Shown here: piece by piece, positions 10,932 to 20,757 of the stretch
Layout: each line of letters opens with the position of its first letter
How positions within the stretch are numbered: position 1 is the first letter of the stretch
NCBI RefSeq assembly: GCF_905171765.1
Contig: NC_053389.1
Location: 745,179,146 to 745,243,145 of the forward strand
Origin: Bufo bufo
Lineage: Eukaryota; Chordata; Amphibia; Anura; Bufonidae
DNA: 64,000 nucleotides
Reading direction: 5' to 3'
Notes under the pieces: generated by a model
What the model was told of the DNA's origin: nothing
Database searches by the model: none
The model's input: only the letters and a program-made list of their open reading frames with translations
Position numbers and translations under genes: made by a program

Positions 10932-11121
10932 CTGTACTACAAAATCATGTATTTCACAAATATTGTATTTATACATATTTGTCTATTTTTTCTTACATCA
11001 GCCTGATGAAGGGCATGCTTTTTGCCCGAAATGTTGTTTCAGTCCTAAAAAGGACCACTATGTCCGGTCAATAAAAATCATTAATCAACATTGGAGTGCT
11101 GTTTAAATTGTTGAATACTTA
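10932..11121 (+). repeat. Penelope terminal repeat (inverted partner of 7908-8098)
   Basis: Near-identical inverted copy of 7908-8098, joined to the truncated 5' end of the RT frame. Inverted, partly duplicated terminal segments are known for this class. Confidence 0.9.
11003..11031 (+). ncRNA. Hammerhead-ribozyme-like core, second copy
   Basis: Same core as at 7992-8020 (CTGATGA, GGGCA/TGCCC hairpin, GAAA), but the base after GAAA is T here and C in the other copy, so this copy may be the more decayed one. Confidence 0.55.
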
Positions 11122-11790
11122 CCAGAGGAAGCAGCAGCATCAGCAGCAGCAGATGGAGGACTAAGACGTCCTGTCCGGGAAGCCAAGAAGAGTCTCAGTG
11201 GGCCGTCCTCTTCCCCATGTCTGCCCACATGCTGCGCTGCTTCCGGAGGGACCCCTGAATCAGGAAAATTAAGGAGACATATGATTTTTGGTTGGCCATC
11301 CTTTTAGACTCTCACTGCAAGGGGAAACTGGAGCAGTTCATCCCCGCCAGGCCAGCCCTCTGTCTCACTCTCCAGTTCTCCCCGCACATCTCACCCAGCA
11401 GGTGGCTGGCCCAAGCAGCTCCAGCCGAACAGGTGATCTTATGGGTGAGATGAGGCTGTTCTACCAGCCCGAGCAATCTAGTAGCAGCAGCAGTCACCAC
11501 CAGCGGCTGGCCCGCATGGTGGCTGACTACATGGGGTCCGTCGGTGCTTACGACAGCGTGATCACTGACGACCTCATGGAGTACTGGGTTGCCAGACTGG
11601 ACACCTGCCATGAGCTCGCTCAGTATGCGCTGGAGGAACTGTCTTGCACCCCCTCTAGCACACTGAGCGGACATTCAGCGCAGTAGGTGGGGTGGTCACC
11701 AACAAGCGGACCAGTCTGTCCACAGACTCCGTAGATAGACTCACATTTATCAAAATGAATGAGTCCTGGATTGGCGGCGACTTATTGGCT
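11122..11790 (+). pseudogene. hAT transposase, C-terminal dimerisation part (broken)
   Basis: Continues the hAT coding region after the 14-bp duplication at the Penelope junction. The hallmark hAT C-terminal dimerisation motif is readable near 11590-11770: YWVARLDTCHELAQYALEEL, then in a shifted frame ERTFSAVGGVVTNKR and FIKMNESW. A 1-nt frameshift near 11665 and stops upstream (TAA near 11160) disable it. The upstream part of this segment (about 11300-11460) still encodes a run typical of the linker. Confidence 0.85.
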
Positions 11791-11880
11791 TCTGCCATCT
11801 ATTCAGGGCGCGGAAGGGTCCCTTGTCAATCCCTCCCCTTGGCTCTCCCTCCAAAACATCAATGTTTTTAACTTCTGTAT

Positions 11881-12217
11881 ATATTTCTGGATGAATTAAT
11901 ATTTTTTTTTTGGAGATTAATTTATTTATATATTTCTGTATTGAAGAATTAATTTTTGTATTTATTTATTGATGAATCTATTCATGTATTTTATTTATTG
12001 ATGAATTTATTTAAGTATTTATTTATTGATGACTCTATATATTTCTCTATCAATGAATTATTTTATCTATTTCTCTATCGATTAATTTATTTATGTATTT
12101 ATTTATCGATTAATTTATTTTTATCAATCGATGATTTTATTCATCAATTTTTTCATTAATTTATTGAACCTCTTATTTATTTATTCATTCATTCACTTAA
12201 CTTATTATTGAAATATA
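11881..12217. repeat. AT-rich TTTATTTATTGATGAAT tandem repeat
   Basis: Loose repeats of TTTATTTATTGATGAATTTA over about 300 bp. May be the 3' tail of the hAT element or local expansion. The short ORF across it is an artefact. Confidence 0.8.
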
Positions 12218-12560
12218 CAGTACAGACCAAAAGTTTGGGCACACCTTCTCATTCAAAGAGTTTTCTTTATTTTCATGACTATGAAGGCATCAAAACTATG
12301 AATTAACACATGTGGAATTATACACATAACAAACAAGTGTAAAACAACTGAAAATATGTCATATTCTAGGTTCTTCAAAGTAGCCACCTTTTGCTTTGAT
12401 TACTGCTTTGCACACTCTTGGCATTCTCTTGATGAGCTTCAAGAGGTAGTCCCCTGAAAAGGTTTTCACTTCACAGGTGTGCCCTGTCAGGTTTAATAAG
12501 TGGAATTTCTTGCCTTATAAATGGGGTTGGGACCATCAGTGGCGTTGAGGAGAAGTCAGA
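12218..12560 (+). mobile_element. Tc1/mariner 5'-end fragment
   Basis: After TA (12216-12217) begins CAGTACAGACCAAAAGTTTG, the terminus of a widespread vertebrate Tc1-like family. Similarity to the family's end and pre-transposase leader runs to about 12560 (GAGAAGTCAG), then stops before the transposase. No right end. Confidence 0.8.
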
Positions 12561-13286
12561 TATAACATTCTTCGCCAAGCTAAAGTGATGTATTCCCACA
12601 GGAAATACTTATTTCAAGTCCTTCTCATTTAAGATATGGTCTAGCAAGATCCTAGATCTTATTTGTCTTAATATTCTTACCAAAGTTATATATGTGAAAA
12701 TAGTCCAGGATGGGGCGGAAGGATACAGTTGTCTCTTCTAAGTTATATCCTTGAATGGATTTGCCCATCGTGAAGTCATGTGATGTGTAGTTGGTTAGGA
12801 AGGGGCAGAATGTATTTAGCATTCTATGATGATGTCTAGGATTAGACATGCTCATCTTGATATCATGAGGTTTTCTATGAACAGAAGTAATGTATATAAC
12901 TTATGTTCATATTTTGATATCCTAACCTAATAATAGCTTGGTTATAATGTGACAAGTTATTTCCACTCACATGTATTGTTAAGCTTGTAATGCTTTATAT
13001 TAACGCTATATATACATTTGCATGTATCATTCTGTTTATTTACTTATATATGTTTATAACCTTGTAACCAATAAATCTGCATATTTTTATAATACCTGTG
13101 TATTATTGTATAATGCAGAACTACATTTTACCATTAACGTCATCTCATGTAAAAAAAAACTTACCGTATTTATCTGAGGAAATAGTCGGACTCAGATGTG
13201 AATTGTATCAATTAGGTTGTCTACAATTCACCAGGTCATGATTTTAAGAATTTATGACAAATTGTATAAATTTTATTTTTTTATGG
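12561..13286. other. AT-rich region without genes; weak LTR-like signals
   Basis: No coding content. A TATA-like CTATATATAC (about 13007) and AATAAA (about 13070) on the plus strand resemble an LTR promoter and poly(A) signal, but no partner LTR is seen and the adjacent gag is on the other strand, so no LTR is called. Confidence 0.3.
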
Positions 13287-14640
13287 TTAATTATTTTTAT
13301 GACCATAGTTAATAATTCTTAATTGAATTATTACCCCCCGACAGAAGTCACCCCTCCTCTGTCTGGTATGTCCCTGTTGACAAGACCATGGTCTCTGTTG
13401 TCCTTTTACCATATTGATTTTTGAGGATTTGGTAGTGGAAATGTCTAGTTCTAAACCCTTAGCAGCAGCAACTAACTGAGGTAGTGCTGTCACCCTCCAT
13501 TCAGGCTTACATGCCTTCAGTTTTGTCTGGAGGGCAGGTCTCAGTCCCTCCATGAAAGCGGATGTCAGAAACTTATGTCCCATAGGTCCAGTGGTATCCC
13601 AGCCCATGTCTGTCCACACTGTCCGCAGTCTAGACTCAAATGCCACTACATCTTCTTTAGTCTCCTGTACTATGTCTTTTAAACTATGGGCGCTGTCATC
13701 CTCCTTTGTCCTGGCCCATCTGCCAAAAATCCTGCAATATTCTATGCCCGATGCGTCAGCCTTTTCCCAGTCAGACCATGAGGACTGGTCAGTTTTTACC
13801 CTTTCAACCAGTAACTGTTCTTTTAGAGGATTATATGGTGATTCTCCCATTTTTAAAGCCACTAATTCATTTAAGTCAGCCCATGTTGCCCTATATGTGG
13901 CTTGTATCTGGTGTGACATACGTTGGGCAGGCAAAGGTCTTGTCAGTGGGTCAGGAATTCTACCTAAAAGTCCTATCTTATCCTTAGGACTTTAAGGTAA
14001 ATATGACAGTATGTGTTGTTGTTCATACTGACATCTCACTGGTGGGGCTTGGGGAGCCTGATTGTCTGCCCCGTCTACTCCGTGTGCAGCCCCATAAACT
14101 GTTGGTGATGCTGGTGGTCGTGGAATAAAAAAATTTCTGATAGTCACTGGGTACAGTCCTGTCCGTGGTCTGGGCTTCGGTGCCCCACAAACTCTACATT
14201 TCTCAGTATAGTCAGAGTCCTGATTTCCACAAACACCATATGTCCAGTATCCCGGCCTACCCGTGACCATCGGATAAGAGGGCAGTGGGGCACAGGGTAC
14301 TGGCCACTTTTTGTCTTTCAGTCCGTCCACGTCATCCTTTTTCACATTGTTATCATAATACATATTTCCTCCAAATACTACGCTTGGCCATTGCGACGTT
14401 CTTCAATTTCTCTGCTACCCGACACCAACATTCCACAATCTCCTCACATTCCTGATCCTTCATTTAACCACTATGTGTTCTTTTGAACCTTTCCCAAACT
14501 TCAGAATCTAAATTACCATGTTTCATAGCTGCCTTCTGTAACACGGTCTCTGTATTTTTCTTGTCTTGTTTTCCTTCTACATCTTCGACAATGTGTTTGG
14601 CTAATTTGTACCCCTCAGGTATACTCTGTGTATTGCCCAT
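13287..14640 (-). pseudogene. gag: Endogenous retrovirus gag relic (matrix to capsid), broken
   Basis: An ATG at 14640 opens with MGNTQS, a typical N-myristoylation start of retroviral Gag. That frame stops (TAA) about 40 codons later, and the similarity continues in other frames: 14363-13992 (proline-rich linker with a RanBP2-like zinc finger), TAA at 13992-13994, then 13934-13287 in the same frame, a capsid-like part with a major-homology-region-like stretch (VVAFESRLRTVWTDMG, FLTSAFMEGLRPAL). Matrix and capsid would build the virion core. The relic has at least one frameshift and two stops and no pol or env beside it. A Tc1 insertion begins about 70 bp upstream. Confidence 0.7.
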
Positions 14641-14712
14641 GTCTATGTGTTAAGAATTTCTCTACCAGACATCTGAAATACCAAGTTGAAACAAAATTTC
14701 AACAACTATCTG

Positions 14713-15770
14713 CAGTTGCAAGAAAAAGTATGTGAACCCTTTGGAATGATATGGATTTCTGCACAAATTGGTGATATGATCTTCATCTAAGTCACAACAA
14801 TAGACAATCACAGTCTGCTTAAACTAATAACACACAAAGAATTAAATGTTACCATGTTTTTATTGACCACTCCATGTAAACATTCACAGTGCAGGTGGAA
14901 AAAGTATGTGAACCCCTAGACTAATGACATCTTCAAGTTCTAATTGGAGTGAGGTGTCAGCCAACTGGAGTCCAATCAATGAGATGAGATTGGAGGTGTT
15001 GGTTACAGCTGCCCTGGCCTATAAAAAAACATACACCAGTTCTGGGTTTGCTTTTCACAAGAAGCATTGCCTGATGTGAATAATGCCTCGCACAAAAGAG
15101 CTCTCAGAAGACCAATGATTAAGAATTGTTGACTTGCATAAAGCAGAAAGGGTTATAAAAGTATCTCCAAAAGCCTCGCTGTTCATCAGTCAACAGTAAG
15201 ACAAATTGTCTATAAATGGAGAAAGTTCAGCACTGCTGCTACTCTCCCTAGGAGTGGCCGTCCTGTAAAGATGACTGCAAGAGCACAGCGCAGACTGCTC
15301 AATGAGGTGAAGAAGAATCCTAGAGTGTCAGCTAAAGACTTACAAAAGTCTCTGGCATATGCTAACATCCCTGTTAGTGAATCTACGATACGTAAAACAC
15401 TAAACAAGAATGGTTTTCATGGGAGGATACCACAGAGGAAGCCACTGCTGTCCCAAAAAAACCATTGCTGCACGTTTACAGTTTGCACAAGAGCACCTGG
15501 ATTTTCCACAGCAGTACTGGCAAAATATTCTGTGGACAGATGAAACCAAAGTTGAGTTGTTTGGAAAAAAAAAAACACACAACACTATGTGTGGAGAAAA
15601 AGAGGCACAGCACATCAACATCAAAACCTCATCCCAGCTGTTAAGTATGGTGGTGTGGGCATCATGGTTTGGGGCTGCTTTGTTGCGTCAGGGCCTGGAC
15701 GGATTGCTATCATCGAAGGAAAAATGAATTCCCAAGTTTATCAAGACATTTTGCAGGAGAACAGTATTAA
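14713..15770 (+). mobile_element. Tc1/mariner element, 3'-truncated
   Basis: Starts CAGTTGCAAGAAAAAGTATG, a characteristic Tc1-like terminus, with an internal direct repeat of the same motif near 14898 (GGTGGAAAAAGTATGTGAAC) as in IR/DR-type Tc1 ends. It carries transposase remnants and then breaks off into unrelated sequence near 15770. It interrupts the region upstream of the retroviral gag. Confidence 0.85.
15084..15770 (+). pseudogene. Tc1 transposase relic
   Basis: ATG at 15084 ([11 protein letters not shown]) is followed by an in-frame stop. The helix-turn-helix part reads in another frame from 15271 ([17 protein letters not shown] ... SESTIRKTLNKNGFHGR), and the catalytic part is split over two frames: ILWTDETKVELFG (first Asp) and KYGGVGIMVWGCF. 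The second Asp and Glu are gone with the 3' truncation. Not functional. Confidence 0.85.
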
Positions 15771-16260
15771 TCTGTATTTGGTGGACAACTGGGGCGTCAT
15801 ACTTTGTGGAGATATAATAGTAGGAGGCATCATACTGTATGGGGACACATAAGGGATATCATATTGTGCTCGAGGCATTTAGGGAGGCATTATATTATAT
15901 GGGGGCATATAACGGAAGCCACTTTGTCTCTGGTAGATGGTGCAAAACACAAATTTGATCAAAAATATGTGCAAAGAGCTTCTAATTTTTCTAAGTATAG
16001 CAGCAATGCAATTTACATTTAATCATGTTTTCAGGTTTTTCTTGCGCCCTTGCACATGGTAGTGTGCTACTACTTGTAGTCCTTGTTTGCTTTTACATTA
16101 CAACCATGGTAGTGTGCACCAGAAGAACCCTTTTTGTTAAAATGCTGGTCTAACTTAGTTTTTTTCATGGCACATACTGTGCTGGACGCACGTAAGGATG
16201 TATTATACTGTATGGAGGCACATAAAGGGACATCTTACTAAGTGTAAAAATGCATAAAAT
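15771..16260. repeat. Degenerate repeats around ATACTGTATGGGGACACATAA
   Basis: Loose copies of a ~35-40 bp unit (GGAGGCAT, ATACTGTATGG, ACATAAGGGA) at 15800-15930 and again near 16190-16240. No gene. Confidence 0.5.
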
Positions 16261-17286
16261 ATAGTAAAACACAAATGCATTTCTATACATATTTTAAAAC
16301 TTACAAGAAAAACTATTTGTTAAAAATAAAAAAAATACGTAAAGTATAGAGAAACTGTTGGTTTCAAATAATACCCAATATTAAGATACGCTCCCAACCA
16401 CCGACCCCCTCCTCCCCCTCCTCCCCCTCCACACACACACAATCGCTTTTTGACTATGTAATTTTGGCTTGCATTTTTTGTTGGGAAAAGTTACTGGCAT
16501 CCTGAACCAGTGTATAAGAGCTATCTATACCTCTACATTCTTTCCGTGATCTTTGTACTCGTTCCTCATCCCCTTGTTAACACTGTTATTCCACTAGAGA
16601 AAAAAGTCTAGGGTAGGTTCTAGCTATCCAAATGCAAAGGCAATGTGCTCATCCAGGACTGAGTCTCCTCTTTTAAAGTGCCCTATAGAAGCTGTCTATG
16701 CTATCTCTATGGTATCCAAGTCCTGGTATTTGGCAGAATCTATGGAGAACACATTTTAACGTTTCGCTCATCTTCAGACAGTTGAAATGGAACACTACAC
16801 ATCAATTGCTCCATTCTTGTATGTCTTTTTGTTTGGGTGAGGCATCTATGCATAAATGAAACATGTTCAAAAATCAACTTTGAATTCTACATCTACAGAC
16901 AGAATACAGCATCATACCAGAACCAATGCTGAAAGGAGACAATAACTAACTCAATCATTTTCACTCAGCGTTTTTTAATGAATAGGAAAGATACCTAACA
17001 TTTCATTTTTGGAAGCATCAAGTACTGAAATCAAGAAGCATTGTTATTGATCGTAAAAAGGAGAGAGGCATAAAAACAGGTTAAAATGCTCAGTTTACAG
17101 CTGAATGTTCAGTTGAAAGATAGAAACTACATTTGCACATTGAAGAGAAAAAAAATTGCTAAAAATAGAAAAGTAGAAAAAAGTACTTAAAAGAAAATGT
17201 TTCATATACTGTATATGAGCTCAGGTTTTACAGTGAAGTGTCTTTTAATTCTACCATACCTGTACCTGTAATTCATTTATATCAAT
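16261..17286. other. No gene or structured repeat seen
   Basis: AT-rich sequence with one CT-rich tract (about 16403-16440) and no credible ORF. Confidence 0.6.
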
Positions 17287-17482
17287 CAGGGGTGCACCTA
17301 GCCTTTCTGCCGCTTGAGGCGAAAACTGAACCCCCCCATGCCAATTTCTTAACCTAACCCCTTTGCCACAATGAAAGCACTCACTGCCCATGGCCCTTCC
17401 ACTGCCCCCCCCCCCCCCTTGCCCCTACCTGGTGCTGCCTGAGGAGATCGCCTCACCTGGCCTCATTGGTGGTGCACCCCTG
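17287..17482. mobile_element. hAT-type MITE with 8-bp TSD
   Basis: 196-bp element with 12-bp termini CAGGGGTGCACC and GGTGCACCCCTG, flanked on both sides by ATATCAAT (17279-17286 and 17483-17490). An 8-bp TSD and CAG...CTG ends are the hAT signature. A poly-C run lies inside. Confidence 0.92.
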
Positions 17483-17490
17483 ATATCAAT

Positions 17491-17922
17491 TTACTGTGAG
17501 CTTAAAGGGGTTGTCCCTTCTGGCACATTTTTAGCATTTATGACCGTGTGGGACCTTCTCCTAGCTCCAGAATGAGGCCCAGTCACAACCAGCCATTAAT
17601 GGAGAGATGTCTCTGCATGCCTGGCCCTCTCCTTTCACTTCAACAGCACTTATACAAATAGCAGAGCATGCTGACTCAGCTTTATTTGGAAGTGCTATTG
17701 AGATGAATAGAGAGAACTATTCATGTGCACCCATCTCTCTATTCCTGGCTGGGCACAATTATCTCCCATTCTGGAGGCAGGAGTAGGTCCCAGAGGTGGA
17801 ACCCACATCTATTGGATATTCATGGCATGTTCAGTGGATATGTCCTAAATGTCCCAGAAATGACATTTAGGACACAATCTTATCTGCTGTAAGGTCTGCA
17901 TGGCACTATCTCTAGTGATGTA
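17491..17922. other. Non-coding, fragment of AAAGGGGTTGTC repeat at left
   Basis: Begins with a possible terminus of the TTAA-type repeat (TTAAAGGGGTTGTCCCTTC near 17500) without a visible right partner. Otherwise no feature. Confidence 0.4.
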
Positions 17923-18039
17923 CCGTATTTTTCGCCCTATAAGACGCACCGGCCCATAAGACGCACCTAGGTTTTTGGGGAGGAAAATAAGAAAAAAAAT
18001 ATTTTTAACCAGAAGGTGTGCTTTTGGTGGGTTTGGAAC

Positions 18040-18460
18040 TAATGGTGGTCTGTAGATGGCACTATTACTGGGGATCTGTGGATGACGGACACTGTTATGG
18101 GGGGATCTGTGGATGACGGACACTGTTATGGGGGGATCTGTGGATGACGGACACTGTTATGGGGGGGATCTGTGGATGACGGACACTGTTATGGGGGGGA
18201 TCTGTGGATGACGGACACTGTTATGGGGGGGATCTGTGGATGACGGACACTGTTATGGGGGGGATCTGTGGATGACGGACACTGTTATGGGGGGATCTGT
18301 GGATGGCACTGCTACAGGGGGATCTGTGGATGGCACTGTTACAGGGGGGATCTGTGGATGGCACTGTTATATATGTGCCATCCACAGACCCCCCAGCCCA
18401 TAACTGTGCCATCCACAGATGTCCCTAATAAAAATGTCATCCACAGATCCCCACCCCGCC
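18040..18460. repeat. Minisatellite GGGGATCTGTGGATGACGGACACTGTTATG
   Basis: About 30-bp units, very regular at 18070-18290, then shorter variants and reverse-orientation copies to about 18450. Same GATCTGTGGATG...CACTGTTATG core as the arrays in MITE 1 and near 23540. Confidence 0.95.
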
Positions 18461-18752
18461 GCTCCAATATACAAATATAAAATGTCTTAGTCAATTAAAG
18501 TTATTACACATGCCCCCTCACTCCTAATATTACCGTACATCCTAACCGCTTCAGTACAACGCACCGCCTGCTTCATTCATAAAGTAGGCGGCGCAGGCAC
18601 GTGACATCAGGGAGTTACGCTGCCGCCCGCCCGGCCTGCCTGCCTGCATTCTACTGATGCGGTTAGGATGTAAGGTACTATTAGGAGTGAGGGGGCATGT
18701 TTAATAACTATTAATTGAATAAGACATTTTATAATAGTATACCGGAGCGGAG
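18457..18752. repeat. Palindrome inside pogo-type MITE 2
   Basis: Imperfect arms of ~110 bp (about 18457-18566 and 18644-18752; CCCCCTCACTCCTAATA pairs with TATTAGGAGTGAGGGGG) around a ~75-bp CpG-rich centre. The centre (GGCGGCGCAGGCACGTGACA) resembles the centre of the MITE 1 palindrome read from the other strand. Confidence 0.9.
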
Positions 18753-18965
18753 GGGCGGGGCTATAGTATACTGACTGCACCGCCACGCCGCTATTGCCGG
18801 CCCCCCGCTCTCGCATACATCGCAGCCAGCGATGTAAAACTGCCAGCATTCGCCCCATAAGACGCAGGGGCAATTTTCCCCCGTTTTGGGGGGAGAAAAA
18901 GTGAGTCTTATGGGGCGAAAAATACAGTAAATGATTACTGTATAACAGTATGCACTGCAGTACAA

Positions 18966-19620
18966 TCTTAACCCCTTTGGGACACAGCCTTATTTCACCT
19001 TAAGGACCAGGCCATTTTTTGCAAATCTGACCAGTGTCACTTTAAGTGGTGATAACTTTAAAACGCTTAGACGTATCCAAGCCATTCTGAGATTGTTTTT
19101 TCGTCACATATTGTACTTCATGACACTGGTAAAATGAAGTAAAAAAAAATAATTTTTATTTATAAAAAAATACCAAATTTACCAAACATTTGTAAAAAAT
19201 TGCAAATTTCCAAGTTTCAATTTCTCTACTTCTACAATACATAGTAATACCTCCAAAAATAGTTATTACTTTACATTCCCCATATGTGTACTTCATGTTT
19301 GAATTATTTTGGGAATGATATTTTATTTTTTGGGGATGTTACAAGGCTTAGAATTTTAGAAGCAAATCTTGAAATTTTTCAGAAATTTTCAAAAACCCAA
19401 TTTTTAGGGACCAGTTCAGGTCTGAAGTCACTTTGCGAGGCTTACATAATAGAAACCACCCAAAAATGACCCCATTCTATAAACTACACCCCTCAAGGTA
19501 TTCAAAACTGATTTTAAAAACTTTGTTAACCCTTTAGGTGTTGCTGTGTGTGAACAAGCACCAAGACTGTTATATCTTGCTGAGTGTAAATAAAACACTG
19601 AAGTTTCATTTACAACCTGG
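18966..19620. repeat. Unclassified dispersed repeat, TTAACCCCTTTGGGACACAG start
   Basis: Begins TTAACCCCTTTGGGACACAG with a long AT-rich body, and near 19530 has TTAACCCTTTAGG. The layout resembles interspersed repeats common in amphibian intergenic DNA, but the class cannot be named. Confidence 0.4.
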
Positions 19621-19687
19621 TTCCTTGCCTCTATACTGCGTCCGCTAACCTTTCTACCAGAGCAAATCCCCACAATATATATATATA

Positions 19688-20739
19688 TACACTCACCTAA
19701 AGAATTATTAGGAACACCATACTAATACGGTGTTGGACCCCCTTTTGCCTTCAGAACTGCCTTAATTCTATATGGCATTGATTCAACAAGGTGCTGATAG
19801 CATTCTTTAGAAATGTTGGCCCATATTGATAGGATAGCATCTTGCAGTTGATGGAGATTTGAGGGATGCACATCCAGGACACGAAGCTCCCGTTCCACCA
19901 CATCCCAAACATGCTCTATTGGGTTGAGATCTGGTGACTGTGGGGGCCATTTTAGTACAGTGAACTCATTGTCATGTTCAAGAAACCAATTTGAAATGAT
20001 TCGAGCTTTGTGATATGGTGCATTATCCTGCTGGAAGTAGCCATCAGAGGATGGATACATGTTCTCATTCTGTTTACGCCAAATTCAGACTCTACCATTT
20101 GAATGTCTCAACAGAAATCGAGGCTCATCAGACCAGGCAACATTTTTCCAGTCTTCAACAGTCCAATTTTGGTGAGCTCGTGCAAATTGTAGCCTGTTTT
20201 TCCTATTTGTAGTGGAGATGAGTGGTAGCCGGTGTGGTCTTCTGCTGTTGTAGCCCATCCGCCTCAAGGTTGTGCATGTTGTGGCTTCACAAATGCTTTG
20301 CTGCATACCTCGGTTGTAACGAGTGGTTATTTCAATCAACGTTGCTCTTCTATCAGCTTGAATCAGTGGGCCCATTCTCCTCTGACCTCTAGCATCCACA
20401 AGGCATTTTTGCCCACAGGACTGCCGCATACTGGATATTTTTCCCTTTTCACACCATTCTTTGTAAACCCTAGAAATGGTTGTGCGTGAAAATCCTAGTA
20501 ACTGAGCAGATTGTGAAATACTCAGACCGGCCCATCTGGCACCAACAACCATGCCACGCTCAAAATTGCTTAAATCACCTTTCTTTCCCATTCTGACATT
20601 CAGTTTGGAGTTCAGGAGATTGTCTTGACCAGGACCACACCCCTAAATGCATTGAAGCAACTGCCATGTGATTGGTTGACAAGATAATTGAATTAATGAG
20701 AAATAGAACAGGTGTTCCTAATAATTCTTTAGGTGAGTG
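19688..20739 (-). mobile_element. Tc1 element a, internally deleted
   Basis: TA flanks; termini CACTCACCTAAAGAATTATT and its complement at 20710-20739. 1052 bp instead of the usual ~1.3-1.6 kb because part of the transposase is deleted. It abuts the next Tc1 across a short (TA)n. Confidence 0.93.
19722..20591 (-). pseudogene. Tc1 transposase, stop codon and internal deletion
   Basis: ATG 20591 starts MGKKGDLSNFERGMV with helix-turn-helix motifs (GFSRTTISRVYKEW); the first catalytic Asp is in AWSDEPRF, the second in FQQDNAPYHK and Glu in SPDLNPIEHVWD. A TGA at 20085-20087 breaks the single frame (a CGA-to-TGA type change), and the segment between the first and second Asp is missing at about 20063, the frame being kept. 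The deletion spans the core beta-strands, so it could not transpose. Confidence 0.9.
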
Positions 20740-20757
20740 TATATATATATATATATA

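Larger units (their letters stand above)
6458..11121 (-). mobile_element. Penelope-like element A inserted in hAT
   Basis: Flanked by a 14-bp direct duplication, CCAGAGGAAGCAGC at 6444-6457 and 11122-11135, so the whole 4664 bp arrived (with its own later 1342-bp MITE insertion) after the hAT. The element encodes RT plus GIY-YIG endonuclease on the minus strand and has inverted terminal segments (7908-8098 and 10932-11121, both reading outward to GGTAAGTATTCAAC). At the 5' side the RT frame runs directly into the inverted terminal repeat near 10931, so the coding region is 5'-truncated, as is usual for this class. Confidence 0.9.
3660..11880 (+). mobile_element. Decayed hAT transposon, split by nested insertions
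   Basis: An AT-rich inverted-repeat-like stretch (3660-3790, GCGAATATT and AATATTCG-like motifs) leads into a GC-richer untranslated segment, then a BED-finger/hAT transposase in two pieces (4764-6457 and 11122-about 11790). The pieces were separated by a Penelope-like element that duplicated CCAGAGGAAGCAGC at both junctions. The outer hAT ends and 8-bp TSD could not be fixed; the boundaries are estimates. Confidence 0.75.
17923..18927. mobile_element. Pogo-type MITE 2 (TA target, CGTATTTTTCG termini)
   Basis: TA duplicates at 17921-17922 and 18928-18929. Left end CCGTATTTTTCGCCCTATAA then GACGCAC twice; right end complement of CTGTATTTTTCGCCCCATAA. Inside: minisatellite 18040-18460 and palindrome 18457-18752, the same plan as MITE 1. 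Non-autonomous. Confidence 0.92.

Noticed and set aside
12950..13100. LTR of the retrovirus relic
   Set aside because: TATA and AATAAA-like motifs point the opposite way to gag and there is no paired copy or TSD.
16750..16790. Another hammerhead-like tail (CTGAAGATGAGCGAAACG on the minus strand)
   Set aside because: Only a short GAAACG match and no helix II hairpin; too weak.
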